From Crenothrix polyspora (GTDB lineage: Bacteria > Pseudomonadota > Gammaproteobacteria > Methylococcales > Methylomonadaceae), in the NCBI GenBank assembly GCA_945877505.1, contig CAMDWT010000002.1, forward strand, positions 35,453 to 99,452: DNA of 64,000 nt. The letters are read 5' to 3'. Shown one piece after another: positions 11,915 to 20,723 of the stretch; within the stretch, counting starts at the first letter, position 1; every line of letters starts with the position of its first letter. Under the pieces are notes generated by a model. It was not told the origin of the DNA, did not search any database, and was given only the letters and a program-made list of their open reading frames with translations. The position numbers were made by a program, and so were the translations under genes.

Positions 11915-12013
11915 ATGACAATAAAAAATAAAAATATTTTAACGGCCGTTGTTTTAGTGGCGATTACAGTCATTGTTTATATGTTTGCTGTCGCTCAAGC
12001 TGTTGCTCAATGA
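11915..12013 (+). CDS. 32-aa single-TM small protein, cytochrome oxidase small assembly protein-like
   Basis: Not in ORF track. Translation MTIKNKNILTAVVLVAITVIVYMFAVAQAVAQ*; stop overlaps the ctaG ATG (ATGA); located between coxA and ctaG. Confidence 0.7.
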   Translation: MTIKNKNILTAVVLVAITVIVYMFAVAQAVAQ

Positions 12014-12561
12014 CTGGAAATGCAGCAAAGAAAAATCTTAGATTAGCCAGGACATTGTTCTTGGTTGCAGTAGCTATGTTTGGTTTTGGATATGCATTAG
12101 TTCCTATTTACGATGTTTTATGTGAATGGAAATGGATAGAGAGAGATCGTCCTGACGACATTAAAAAAGTCCCAGAAACAGCTTACAAAGTAGATGTGAG
12201 TAGGGGTATTACCATAGAGTTTATGACCACTTTAAATGGGTCGACTCCGATGGAATTCAAAGCAGAAAAGAAACAATTAAAGGTTCATCCGGGTGAATAT
12301 TATACGGTGAACTTTTATGCAGAAAATAAAACTGACAAGGACATGCTCGCGAGGGCAATAGCTAGTTTTTCACCTGCCGTTATTAGTAGCTATTTTGAAA
12401 AGGTGGAGTGTTTTTGTTTTTCTGAACAAACATTTAAGCCTAGAGAAAAGAAAATCATGCCGATGCGTTTTGTAATAAATCCAGAGATACCTGAACAATA
12501 CAAAACTATTACGCTGTCATACACATTTTTCGATAATACTGAAAATTTAGTAAAAAAATAA
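12010..12561 (+). CDS. ctaG: cytochrome c oxidase assembly protein CtaG/Cox11
   Basis: VPIYDVLCEW, VECFCFSEQTFKPREKKIMPMRFVI Cu-binding motif. Confidence 0.96.
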   Translation: MTGNAAKKNLRLARTLFLVAVAMFGFGYALVPIYDVLCEWKWIERDRPDDIKKVPETAYKVDVSRGITIEFMTTLNGSTPMEFKAEKKQLKVHPGEYYTVNFYAENKTDKDMLARAIASFSPAVISSYFEKVECFCFSEQTFKPREKKIMPMRFVINPEIPEQYKTITLSYTFFDNTENLVKK

Positions 12562-12573
12562 AAGGGGAAGGAT

Positions 12574-13425
12574 ATGTCTACAAATACCGCTTATTACATT
12601 CCGCATAAAGCGACTTGGCCAGTTATTGGTACAGCTGGTTTGATGACGATGCTGGCTGGATTTGCAAATTATTTAAACGGCTCATCAATTGGTCCTGCCT
12701 TAATGGTAATTGGACTGCTTATTTTTGTTGTCATGTTAGTGGGTTGGTTTACTTTGCAGGCAAAGGAAAGCGAATCGGGTATGTATAACCATGAAGTTGG
12801 CATTTCATACCGTCATGGAATGATGTGGTTTATATTCTCGGAAATTGTTTTTTTTGCAGTATTTTTCGGTACCCTCTGGTACACACGTAATCTTTCAGTG
12901 CCATGGTTAGGTGAGGGGGCAACTAAAGAGTTGTTATGGCCTTCATTTGATGCAACTTGGCCAACAAATGGTCCTGGTAAAGTGGGCGGTGATTTTGAAT
13001 CTATGGGTGCGTGGGGATTGCCATTCCTGAACACTTTAATTCTTTTAACAAGCGGTGTTACCTGTACTTGGGCACATCATGGTCTACTTGCAAAAAATAG
13101 AGATCAATTGATTAAAGGATTAATAGCGACGGTTGCCTTGGGATTTTTGTTCGTTACTTTTCAAGCAATTGAATATCATGAAGCCTACACAGACATGGGT
13201 TTAACCTTAGGTTCTGGCGTTTATGGATCTACGTTTTTTATGTTAACAGGCTTTCATGGCTTTCATGTGTGTGTTGGTGCCATTATTCTGAGTGTTGTCT
13301 TATTTCGTAGTACACAAGGACATTTTAAGCCAGAAAATCATTTTGCTTTTGAAGCCGCTGCTTGGTATTGGCATTTTGTTGACGTTGTATGGTTAGGTTT
13401 GTTCGTATTCGTTTATTTAATGTAG
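12574..13425 (+). CDS. coxC: cytochrome c oxidase subunit III
   Basis: GFHGFHVCVGAI, FEAAAWYWHFVDVVWLGLFVFVYL. Confidence 0.96.
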   Translation: MSTNTAYYIPHKATWPVIGTAGLMTMLAGFANYLNGSSIGPALMVIGLLIFVVMLVGWFTLQAKESESGMYNHEVGISYRHGMMWFIFSEIVFFAVFFGTLWYTRNLSVPWLGEGATKELLWPSFDATWPTNGPGKVGGDFESMGAWGLPFLNTLILLTSGVTCTWAHHGLLAKNRDQLIKGLIATVALGFLFVTFQAIEYHEAYTDMGLTLGSGVYGSTFFMLTGFHGFHVCVGAIILSVVLFRSTQGHFKPENHFAFEAAAWYWHFVDVVWLGLFVFVYLM

Positions 13426-13440
13426 TGTGAATTTGCACTA

Positions 13441-13480
13441 AAAAAGCGCTACCTCATAATAGGTGGCGCTTTTTTTTTGT
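13441..13480 (+). terminator. Rho-independent terminator after coxC
   Basis: AAAAAGCGCTACCTC-ATAATA-GGTGGCGCTTTTTTTTT hairpin with U-tract (one mismatch/wobble). Confidence 0.8.
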
Positions 13481-13504
13481 CATCATGTTTTGTAAGGTAG
13501 ATGT

Positions 13505-13765
13505 TTATTTATTTGAAGGCTCTTCTAGGGCTGGTTTTTGCATGTGCATTGTTACACCTAAGCCATGAGGTTTAAATAGACCTGTTGCAAAGGCAATAAA
13601 AATAAAAATAAACAGCAACATTGAGAGTGTAATCCGAAAGGTAAGTGATCTAACCGTCTTTAGTGATTGTTCTTCATTTTTACGGTTGACTAAGTGAAAT
13701 AAGGCAGAGCCAAGGCTGATAATAATAAGGATAAAGGCAATAATAATGAGGCTTTTTATAATCAT
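13505..13765 (-). CDS. twin transmembrane DUF2909 protein
   Basis: Two predicted TM segments, small size, conserved position beside coxC/SURF1. Confidence 0.75.
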   Translation of the reverse strand: MIIKSLIIIAFILIIISLGSALFHLVNRKNEEQSLKTVRSLTFRITLSMLLFIFIFIAFATGLFKPHGLGVTMHMQKPALEEPSNK

Positions 13766-13868
13766 GAGAGAGTGGTATTTTATGGAATGTTTATATATTT
13801 TCGTTTATTAATGCATCTCTGCCAATAGGTTAAATGAAAAGGATGTATATTAACAAGAGTACTATTCA

Positions 13869-14582
13869 ATGAGATTTAAAAAAGTACCCACTATTACCTA
13901 TTTATGTTTGATGCCATTGTTGATTTCGTTAGGCTTTTGGCAATTAGGGCGCTCTGAAGAGAAAAAGATTATTCTTGAAAAGCAAAATCAAGCGTTTGCT
14001 TCTTCTGAAGTCCTACTGCTCTCAAGTTTGGGTGATTATGATATTAAGTTGATAAGATACATGAAAGCGCAGGTTGTTGGTTCATATGACAGCGCTCATC
14101 AATTTCTATTGGATAATCAGATTAAAGGGGGGAAAGTAGGTTATTTTGTATTGACACCTTTTATTTTTGAAAATAAATCACAGGCTATTTTAGTAAATAG
14201 AGGCTGGGTTCCTTTAAATCAAAATAGAGATATTCTCCCTGATATTACCATTAAGAATCAGCAATCCGTGATTACTGGAAGGATTAATCAATTCCCAAGT
14301 GTTGGCATAAAATTAGCCGGTGTCGAAATTCCAACGGAAGGCTGGCCATCCGTATTGCAGCTTATAGATACTCAAATTTTGACAAAAAAAATGGGATACA
14401 GCCTGTTACCTTTTCAGCTTGAGTTGGGCCAAAACCTACCAGAAGGGTTTAATCGAGATTGGCAAAAAACAACCGTCATGCTGCCAGAACAACACATAGC
14501 CTATGCGGTTCAATGGTTTTCGTTGGCATTGACCTTATCAATATTATTTATTTGGTACAGTAATAAAAAAAGTGATGAATAA
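13869..14582 (+). CDS. SURF1 family cytochrome oxidase biogenesis protein
   Basis: LGFWQLGRSEEKK, VLVNRGWVP motifs. Confidence 0.92.
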   Translation: MRFKKVPTITYLCLMPLLISLGFWQLGRSEEKKIILEKQNQAFASSEVLLLSSLGDYDIKLIRYMKAQVVGSYDSAHQFLLDNQIKGGKVGYFVLTPFIFENKSQAILVNRGWVPLNQNRDILPDITIKNQQSVITGRINQFPSVGIKLAGVEIPTEGWPSVLQLIDTQILTKKMGYSLLPFQLELGQNLPEGFNRDWQKTTVMLPEQHIAYAVQWFSLALTLSILFIWYSNKKSDE

Positions 14583-15312
14583 ACAACAAAAGAAAAACAG
14601 GCTAACAATACTGATTATTTTTGGATTAACTATTATTCCTTTTTTAATCGCGTTAGTTCTAAAGGAGAATCCCAGTTTGGTTAAGGGGACCACCAATACG
14701 GGTCAATTGATAGTTCCTCCTTTAGCGACACAATATAGCGATTTTATTGGCTTTGACGCATTCTCTGTTAAAAATATTAGTGAACTACTGGGGCATTGGT
14801 TAATTGTTAATGTAATTCCGGGCAATAACTGTAATGAGATATGTCTTGATGCATTACTTAAAACCAAGCAACTAAGGTTGATGTTAAATAAGGAGTTGCC
14901 ACGAACACGCCGTATCGCCATGATTTTTAAAGAGCCTCTTGAAGTTGATGCAAATGAATGGTGGCTAAAAGATACGCTTTTGTGGCGTCTACGTCGCACT
15001 GATAATAAGGAAGATAAGACGCTTTTATTGAGTTTTCTTCGGGAAGACCAGAAATTAGATGATAAGTTAATTGATAAGTTAATCGGTGAGGATAATCGCG
15101 AATTTTCTCTTAATTCAGATCTTATTAGAGTTAAACCTAGTTTAGAATTGAATAAGAAAATTGTCGCTATTCGGAAAGGAAATATACCAGATGGAATGTT
15201 ATTTTTGATTGATCCATTGGGTAATATAATGATGCAATATGAGGCAGGCTTTAATACTTATAAAGTGAAAGAAGATCTTATGCATTTACTTAAAATTTCA
15301 CAAATTGGTTAG
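14572..15312 (+). CDS. cox-cluster associated membrane-anchored protein, possibly thioredoxin-fold
   Basis: N-terminal TM anchor, C-terminal FLIDPLGNIMMQYEAG reminiscent of SCO/thioredoxin folds; position matches the PA0111-type hypothetical of Pseudomonas. Confidence 0.65.
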   Translation: MMNKQQKKNRLTILIIFGLTIIPFLIALVLKENPSLVKGTTNTGQLIVPPLATQYSDFIGFDAFSVKNISELLGHWLIVNVIPGNNCNEICLDALLKTKQLRLMLNKELPRTRRIAMIFKEPLEVDANEWWLKDTLLWRLRRTDNKEDKTLLLSFLREDQKLDDKLIDKLIGEDNREFSLNSDLIRVKPSLELNKKIVAIRKGNIPDGMLFLIDPLGNIMMQYEAGFNTYKVKEDLMHLLKISQIG

Positions 15313-17273
15313 TGGGAAATAACATGTTTAGAAAATTAACGTTATTTAGCTTTTTTTTAACGCTAATAATTATTGTATTAAGTTCTTGGTTTAGAACCTT
15401 GGTGGTTGATCAAACCTTAATTAGTGCAGGATTTATTGGTTTAGTAAAAGACACTATCTATGATTATTTACTGGTAACGTTAGCCTTATCAATATCGGTG
15501 GTGAGCGTACTTTCTTGGTGGCAAAAGTCAGGTAAAGTCCCAGCATTAATGACAACATTGCTTTTAGTTCTTTTGCTTGTCTTGCAAGCAACATTACTCG
15601 TTGTTACCAAAACGATAGCTGAAATGCCTCTTGTTATTGTGACTCATATTGTTTTGGGGCTGTCTACGTTTTGGTTGCTTTATTGGCTGTATTTAAGAGC
15701 TAATCCGTCTATAACGGGCTTAGTCAGTGCAAAAGAACCTGTTCGAACGGGTTTTGTAAATATGGCCCGATTGGCAATGTTTTTGTTAGGGTTACAAATT
15801 CTTTTGGGTGCTTGGGTTGGCGCTAATCATGCGGGTTTAGCGTGTAGCGGATTTCCCCAGTGTAATGGTCAATGGCTCCCTAGCGCTGATTACGAAAATG
15901 CGCTCAATTTAGTGAATGGAATAGTCTCTGGTTATACTGGCGTTATCTCTTTTGATGCTCAAGTAGCCGCTAACTGGTTGCATAGAATTGGCGCCTTATT
16001 AAGTTTTCTGTTGCTAAGTGCTGTAATGTTTAGTGCAACCAGTCTTTATTCTTCAAAACCAGTTAAAAAGGCTGGTTTATGGCTGGGTGGGTTACTGTTT
16101 TTACAAATTGGCTTGGCAATTATTGCTATTAATTTACAGATGCCTTTCTGGGCAGTCCCCGTTCATCAACTTTTAGCAGCCTTGCTAATGTTGCCGTTGA
16201 TTGCGATCAGTTTTTATAGTCGCTTTGCTTTTGAACAAACCAAGACCTCCGGCGAAATAAGGGTTACACCTGAGAAAAAGATTCCAGAGGCAAGCGGAGC
16301 ATCGGTTCCTGTAGAAACGACATTTGATGATATTTATGTTGAGCTTCCGGCTGAGTCTTTATATTTACGGCTTAAGTCACAGCTAAAACGCACTCGGTCA
16401 GGTTTAAGCGTTATTCTTGCTAGCTTGCCATTGGGGCAAAAAGGCATAAATGATGATTTACTGGAGGACATTGAGGCTGGATTGTTAATGGCTGATGTGG
16501 GCATTGATGCCACTACGGAAATTATCAATCGCTTAACAAAAAGCCTTGAACGACATCAGTTAAAAGATGGCTTGGCTGTATCAATAGCGTTAAAGCAGGA
16601 ATTGTTAAATATCCTCAAGCCTTGTAGCCTACCTTTACAGATACCAAAGCAAGATACTCCGTTTGTTATTTTGGTTGTGGGTGTGAATGGCGCAGGTAAA
16701 ACAACAACAATCGGTAAATTAGCCAAACGTTTGCAGGCTCAAGGCCATAGTGTAATGTTAGCCGCTGGAGATACTTTTAGAGCGGCAGCTGTTGAGCAGT
16801 TGCAAGTTTGGGGCGAGCGTAATGGCATTCATGTGGTTGCTCAGCATACAGGAGCAGATTCTGCTTCAGTTATTTATGATGGATTACAATCAGCAAAGGC
16901 TAAGGGTATTGATGTTCTCATTGCAGATACAGCAGGGAGACTGCACACGAAATCAAATTTAATGGATGAATTGAAGAAAGTAAAAAGGATTATGGGCAAA
17001 TTAGATGAACAAGCCCCGCATGAAGTATTATTGGTTTTAGATGCTGGAACTGGACAAAATGCGCTTTCACAGGCAAAGTTATTCAATGAGACTGTGGCTT
17101 TATCAGGATTGGTGTTAACTAAATTGGATGGTACGGCAAAAGGGGGCGTTATTTTTGCACTAGCTAAACACACAGGGATTCCTATTCGTTATATAGGGAT
17201 AGGTGAAGGCATCGATGATTTACAGGATTTTGATGCGGAATTGTTTGTTGATGCCTTGTTCGTCAAAGATTAA
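15312..17273 (+). CDS. ftsY: fusion: CtaA/COX15-like membrane domain (about codons 1-308) plus signal recognition particle receptor FtsY (about codons 330-653)
   Basis: Single uninterrupted ORF. N part: multiple TMs, GAWVGANHAGLACSGFPQCNGQWLP, NWLHRIGALLSF, VPVHQLLAALLM (COX15/CtaA C-half). C part: ADVGIDATTEIINRL, GVNGAGKTTTIGKLAKRL, AAGDTFRAAAVEQLQVW, ADTAGRLHTKSNLMDELKK, TKLDGTAKGG (FtsY NG). ATG at 15324 is an alternative start. Confidence 0.9.
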   Translation: MGNNMFRKLTLFSFFLTLIIIVLSSWFRTLVVDQTLISAGFIGLVKDTIYDYLLVTLALSISVVSVLSWWQKSGKVPALMTTLLLVLLLVLQATLLVVTKTIAEMPLVIVTHIVLGLSTFWLLYWLYLRANPSITGLVSAKEPVRTGFVNMARLAMFLLGLQILLGAWVGANHAGLACSGFPQCNGQWLPSADYENALNLVNGIVSGYTGVISFDAQVAANWLHRIGALLSFLLLSAVMFSATSLYSSKPVKKAGLWLGGLLFLQIGLAIIAINLQMPFWAVPVHQLLAALLMLPLIAISFYSRFAFEQTKTSGEIRVTPEKKIPEASGASVPVETTFDDIYVELPAESLYLRLKSQLKRTRSGLSVILASLPLGQKGINDDLLEDIEAGLLMADVGIDATTEIINRLTKSLERHQLKDGLAVSIALKQELLNILKPCSLPLQIPKQDTPFVILVVGVNGAGKTTTIGKLAKRLQAQGHSVMLAAGDTFRAAAVEQLQVWGERNGIHVVAQHTGADSASVIYDGLQSAKAKGIDVLIADTAGRLHTKSNLMDELKKVKRIMGKLDEQAPHEVLLVLDAGTGQNALSQAKLFNETVALSGLVLTKLDGTAKGGVIFALAKHTGIPIRYIGIGEGIDDLQDFDAELFVDALFVKD

Positions 17274-17278
17274 ATATC

Positions 17279-17935
17279 ATGATAAATTTCGTTAATGTAA
17301 GCAAGCGCTATCCTGAAACAGGGGATGTATTGCGTAATGTTAGTTTTCATTTGCGGCGGGGTGAAATAGCTTTTCTTACAGGGCATTCAGGTGCGGGTAA
17401 AAGCACCTTATTGAGATTGATTGCGGCCATGGAGAAATGTGGCCGCGGACAGATCTTAGTAGATGGGCAGGATCTTGGTCAGGCTAAAGAAAGTCAACTT
17501 CCCTTTATAAGAAGAAAAATGGGGTTTATCTACCAAGATTATAAGTTACTTCAAGATAGAACCGTTTTCGATAATGTTGCTTTGCCTTTAATAATAGCTG
17601 GCTTTGGGCATCATGAGATTACTCGTCGAGTAAGGGCTGCATTAGATAAAGTAGGTTTGGCCGGTAAAGAAAAAAAATATCCTTTTGCATTATCCGGTGG
17701 TGAGCAGCAAAGGGTAGGTATAGCAAGAGCGGTTGTTAATAAGCCGCCTATTATTATTGCTGATGAGCCTACTGGAAATCTTGATCCTGATTTGTCTGCA
17801 GAAATTATGTTTTTATTTGGGCAGTTTCAACAGGTTGGTGTCACCGTTTTGATTGCTTCTCATGATATTTCGTTAATTACACAATTAAATCATCGTGTAT
17901 TAAAGTTGGATCATGGGCAATTGATATCGAGTTGA
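17279..17935 (+). CDS. ftsE: cell division ATP-binding protein FtsE
   Basis: GHSGAGKSTLLRLI Walker A, LSGGEQQRVGIARA signature; precedes ftsX. Confidence 0.96.
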   Translation: MINFVNVSKRYPETGDVLRNVSFHLRRGEIAFLTGHSGAGKSTLLRLIAAMEKCGRGQILVDGQDLGQAKESQLPFIRRKMGFIYQDYKLLQDRTVFDNVALPLIIAGFGHHEITRRVRAALDKVGLAGKEKKYPFALSGGEQQRVGIARAVVNKPPIIIADEPTGNLDPDLSAEIMFLFGQFQQVGVTVLIASHDISLITQLNHRVLKLDHGQLISS

Positions 17936-17938
17936 ACT

Positions 17939-18958
17939 ATGAAGTATATTAATAAAAATCGTATTAAGAAAGACCCACCTATTAAGTCAGTAAAACAAGA
18001 GGTACGCCAAACTAAAACAGCGGGTGGAAATTTTGTCGATAAACTAATAGCTTATCGAGATCATCAAGTTCACGTTTTGTTTTCGAGTCTTAGTCGGCTG
18101 ATTGCTTCTCCCTTTACGACAGTAATGACTATTACTGTATTAGCTATCGCTATATCACTTGCGAGTGGTTTTTATATTTTAGTCGTCAATTTGCAACAAT
18201 TAACAGGCAATCTGGAAACTAGCAATCAAATTTCAATTTTTTTAAGAGATGATGTTTCTGATGCTCATGCGAAAAAATTAGTCGACACTTTTAAAGCCAA
18301 TGTTAATGTTCAGGAGGTTAAATTAATAACACGAGAGCAAGCATTAACTGAGTTTAAAAACTATAGTGGTTTTGGTGCTGCAATTAGTGTTTTGGAAACA
18401 AACCCTTTACCCATTGTCATTCAAGTATTGCCGAAGAATACCTTGGATGATAAGCAGGAACTGGGTAAGCTAATGGAAAGTTTTCAGCAGTCTCCAGAGG
18501 TTGATTTTGCTCAGATGGATTTGCAGTGGGTTGAACGTTTACAGTCTATTGTGGAGTTAGCTCGCTTGTTTGCAAATTTATTAAATATGCTATTAGGGGC
18601 CGCTGTGTTGTTTATTATTGGCAATACGATACGCTTAGAGTTACATACTCGAAGGGAAGAAGTGGTTATTGCAAAATTGGTAGGTGCAACGAATTCATTT
18701 ATACAGCGACCCTTTTTATACAGTGGTTTTTGGATAGGCTTTATTTCAGGTGTGTCGGCATGGTTTATAGTTGCTATAGGCATGTTGATCCTCAAACATC
18801 CAGTAGAAAAACTTTCTGGACTTTATGAAAGTGATTTTCAGTTAGTTTTTTTAAGTTTCGGCGAGACATTTATACTTATTTGTCTTTCATCGGCGCTCGG
18901 GGTTTTGGGTTCTTGGGCGGTACTTGTTTGTCAACTCCGCCACACAAGATTAGAATAA
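17939..18958 (+). CDS. ftsX: cell division permease FtsX
   Basis: Four TM FtsX architecture; downstream of ftsE. Confidence 0.94.
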   Translation: MKYINKNRIKKDPPIKSVKQEVRQTKTAGGNFVDKLIAYRDHQVHVLFSSLSRLIASPFTTVMTITVLAIAISLASGFYILVVNLQQLTGNLETSNQISIFLRDDVSDAHAKKLVDTFKANVNVQEVKLITREQALTEFKNYSGFGAAISVLETNPLPIVIQVLPKNTLDDKQELGKLMESFQQSPEVDFAQMDLQWVERLQSIVELARLFANLLNMLLGAAVLFIIGNTIRLELHTRREEVVIAKLVGATNSFIQRPFLYSGFWIGFISGVSAWFIVAIGMLILKHPVEKLSGLYESDFQLVFLSFGETFILICLSSALGVLGSWAVLVCQLRHTRLE

Positions 18959-18977
18959 AATTAGATGTAAAAAATTA

Positions 18978-19004
18978 TTAGCACTCTTATTTAGAGAGTG
19001 CTAG
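18978..19004 (+). promoter_or_regulatory. CIRCE element (HrcA operator) upstream of rpoH
   Basis: TTAGCACTC-N9(TTATTTAGA)-GAGTGCTAG; consensus TTAGCACTC-N9-GAGTGCTAA, one mismatch at the last base. Confidence 0.88.
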
Positions 19005-19039
19005 AATTAATACAAAGTTTATTTCTAAGGAGATACCAC

Positions 19040-19897
19040 ATGAGTAACGCTTTAGCTTTACCGGTAAATTTATCAGTTGGAACCTTTGATGCCTATTTAA
19101 ATTTGGTTCGGCAAATGCCCAGATTAACTTCTGAACAGGAGCGCGAATTAACCTTGAGATTTAAAGACGAAGGTGATTTAGAGGCGGCAAGAGAGTTGGT
19201 TATGACCAATTTACGTTTTGTTGTTCATGTTGCTAGAGGTTATAGCGGCTATGGTCTTTCTATGCCTGATATTATTCAAGAAGGTAATATTGGCCTTATG
19301 AAGGCTGTTAAACGTTTTGATCCTGATGTTGGTGTGCGCTTAGTTTCTTTTGCCGTGCATTGGATAAAAGCAGAAATTCACGAGTATGTGATAAAAAATT
19401 GGGGAATTGTAAAGGTTGCAACGACTAAGGCGCAGCGCAAACTTTTCTTTAATTTACGTAAATCTAAGAAAAACATTGGTTGGTTGTCGAATGACGAAGC
19501 CATGGCCATTGCAGCAGATTTAAATGTCGAGCTAAGTGATGTCTACGAAATGGAAAAACGTCTCGGTAGTCAAGATATGTCTTTTGATATGCCTGTCGAT
19601 GAGTCCACGGAAGAAAGTGGCACCTATCCAGCAAATTATCTTCATCAACACGGAACTGATCCCTCAATTTTGCTTGAAAATGCTGATTGGGAAGGACATG
19701 GACACGATTTATTGTCAGAAGCAATGGCGGAGTTAGATGCGCGCAGTTTTGATATTCTTTCAAGTCGTTGGTTGAGTGAGAAAAAAGCCACTTTGCATGA
19801 ACTTGCAGATCGGTACAATGTCTCTGCTGAGAGAATTAGGCAGTTAGAGCAAAATGCTATGAAAAAAATCAAAGCTGCCGTTGTTATGGCAGCCTAA
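19040..19897 (+). CDS. rpoH: RNA polymerase sigma-32 factor
   Basis: ALALPVNLSVGTFDAYL, LRFVVHVARGYSGYGLSMPDIIQEGNIGLMKAVKRFDPDVGVRL. Start placed at ATG 19040 (MSNALAL) with AAGGAG SD; the ORF-track start at 18998 lies inside the CIRCE element. Confidence 0.96.
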   Translation: MSNALALPVNLSVGTFDAYLNLVRQMPRLTSEQERELTLRFKDEGDLEAARELVMTNLRFVVHVARGYSGYGLSMPDIIQEGNIGLMKAVKRFDPDVGVRLVSFAVHWIKAEIHEYVIKNWGIVKVATTKAQRKLFFNLRKSKKNIGWLSNDEAMAIAADLNVELSDVYEMEKRLGSQDMSFDMPVDESTEESGTYPANYLHQHGTDPSILLENADWEGHGHDLLSEAMAELDARSFDILSSRWLSEKKATLHELADRYNVSAERIRQLEQNAMKKIKAAVVMAA

Positions 19898-19921
19898 TTT
19901 CCTATTAAAGTAGGCGATAAC

Positions 19922-19960
19922 AAAAAGGCTTATCGATTGTATTGATAAGCCTTTTTGTTT
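19922..19960 (+). terminator. Rho-independent terminator after rpoH
   Basis: AAAAAGGCTTATC-gattgtatt-GATAAGCCTTTTT hairpin with T-tract; symmetric, possibly bidirectional. Confidence 0.85.
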
Positions 19961-20029
19961 GTCTGTAACTCGTTAATCTATTCCCATTAAAAAGGGTGAT
20001 TGAGTTTTTGAGACTTGATGCGCTTAGTA

Positions 20030-20266
20030 TTAAGCCGGATCTAGTAAGTTTAAAACAGTTTGTGCTTGTTCAGCAGCTTCATGTCCCAAGTTCGTTAAGT
20101 AACCACCATCTTCCTGGGTTACTAAGCCTTTGTTGAACAGTCTTTTAGTTGCAGCAATAGATTCAGGTGCTGCGTTTTTATGTACCTTTATTCCTTCTTG
20201 AGTCGTGCTAAGGTTGTAGCGAACCAAAATATTAATTTCGTCTACAATGTCTTGAGTATAGGGCAT
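20030..20266 (-). CDS. TIGR02647-family small DNA-binding-like protein
   Basis: 78-aa YTQDIVDEINILVRYNL...GLVTQEDGGYLTNLGHEAAEQAQ. Confidence 0.75.
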   Translation of the reverse strand: MPYTQDIVDEINILVRYNLSTTQEGIKVHKNAAPESIAATKRLFNKGLVTQEDGGYLTNLGHEAAEQAQTVLNLLDPA

Positions 20267-20399
20267 GGGTAATCCTCACAATTTGTAATATTAAGTGGTC
20301 ATCATAAAGCTATTTACATTGGAACGCGCATCTTTTTTTACGAGTATTTATAGGATACGGAATATTTTTAAAACAAACAGCCGTAAGCGTTTCTTTTTG

Positions 20400-20723
20400 C
20401 TAGTAACGTTGGATCGAACTGTCACAATTACAAGACCAAGCATCAATGCCACCTATTAAATTGGTAACATTCTTAAAGCCTGATTGAATTAGAAAATTTG
20501 CCGCTTGTTGGCTACGCATGCCGTGATGACAAAGCACAACAATGTCTTGATTAGGATCTAATTCTGTCAATCTGTTGGGAAGTTGATTAAGAGGAATAAG
20601 TGTGCTGTTAGTGATATGTGCGTATTGGAATTCTTGGGGTTCTCTTACATCCAACAAGAACAAGGGTTCTTTTTGATCAATTTTCTTATAGAGTTCAGTT
20701 GCTGATAATTGTTTGACGGTCAT
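20400..20723 (-). CDS. rhodanese-like domain protein
   Basis: FLLDVREPQEFQYAHI, VVLCHHGMRSQQAANFL active site. Confidence 0.92.
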   Translation of the reverse strand: MTVKQLSATELYKKIDQKEPLFLLDVREPQEFQYAHITNSTLIPLNQLPNRLTELDPNQDIVVLCHHGMRSQQAANFLIQSGFKNVTNLIGGIDAWSCNCDSSIQRY

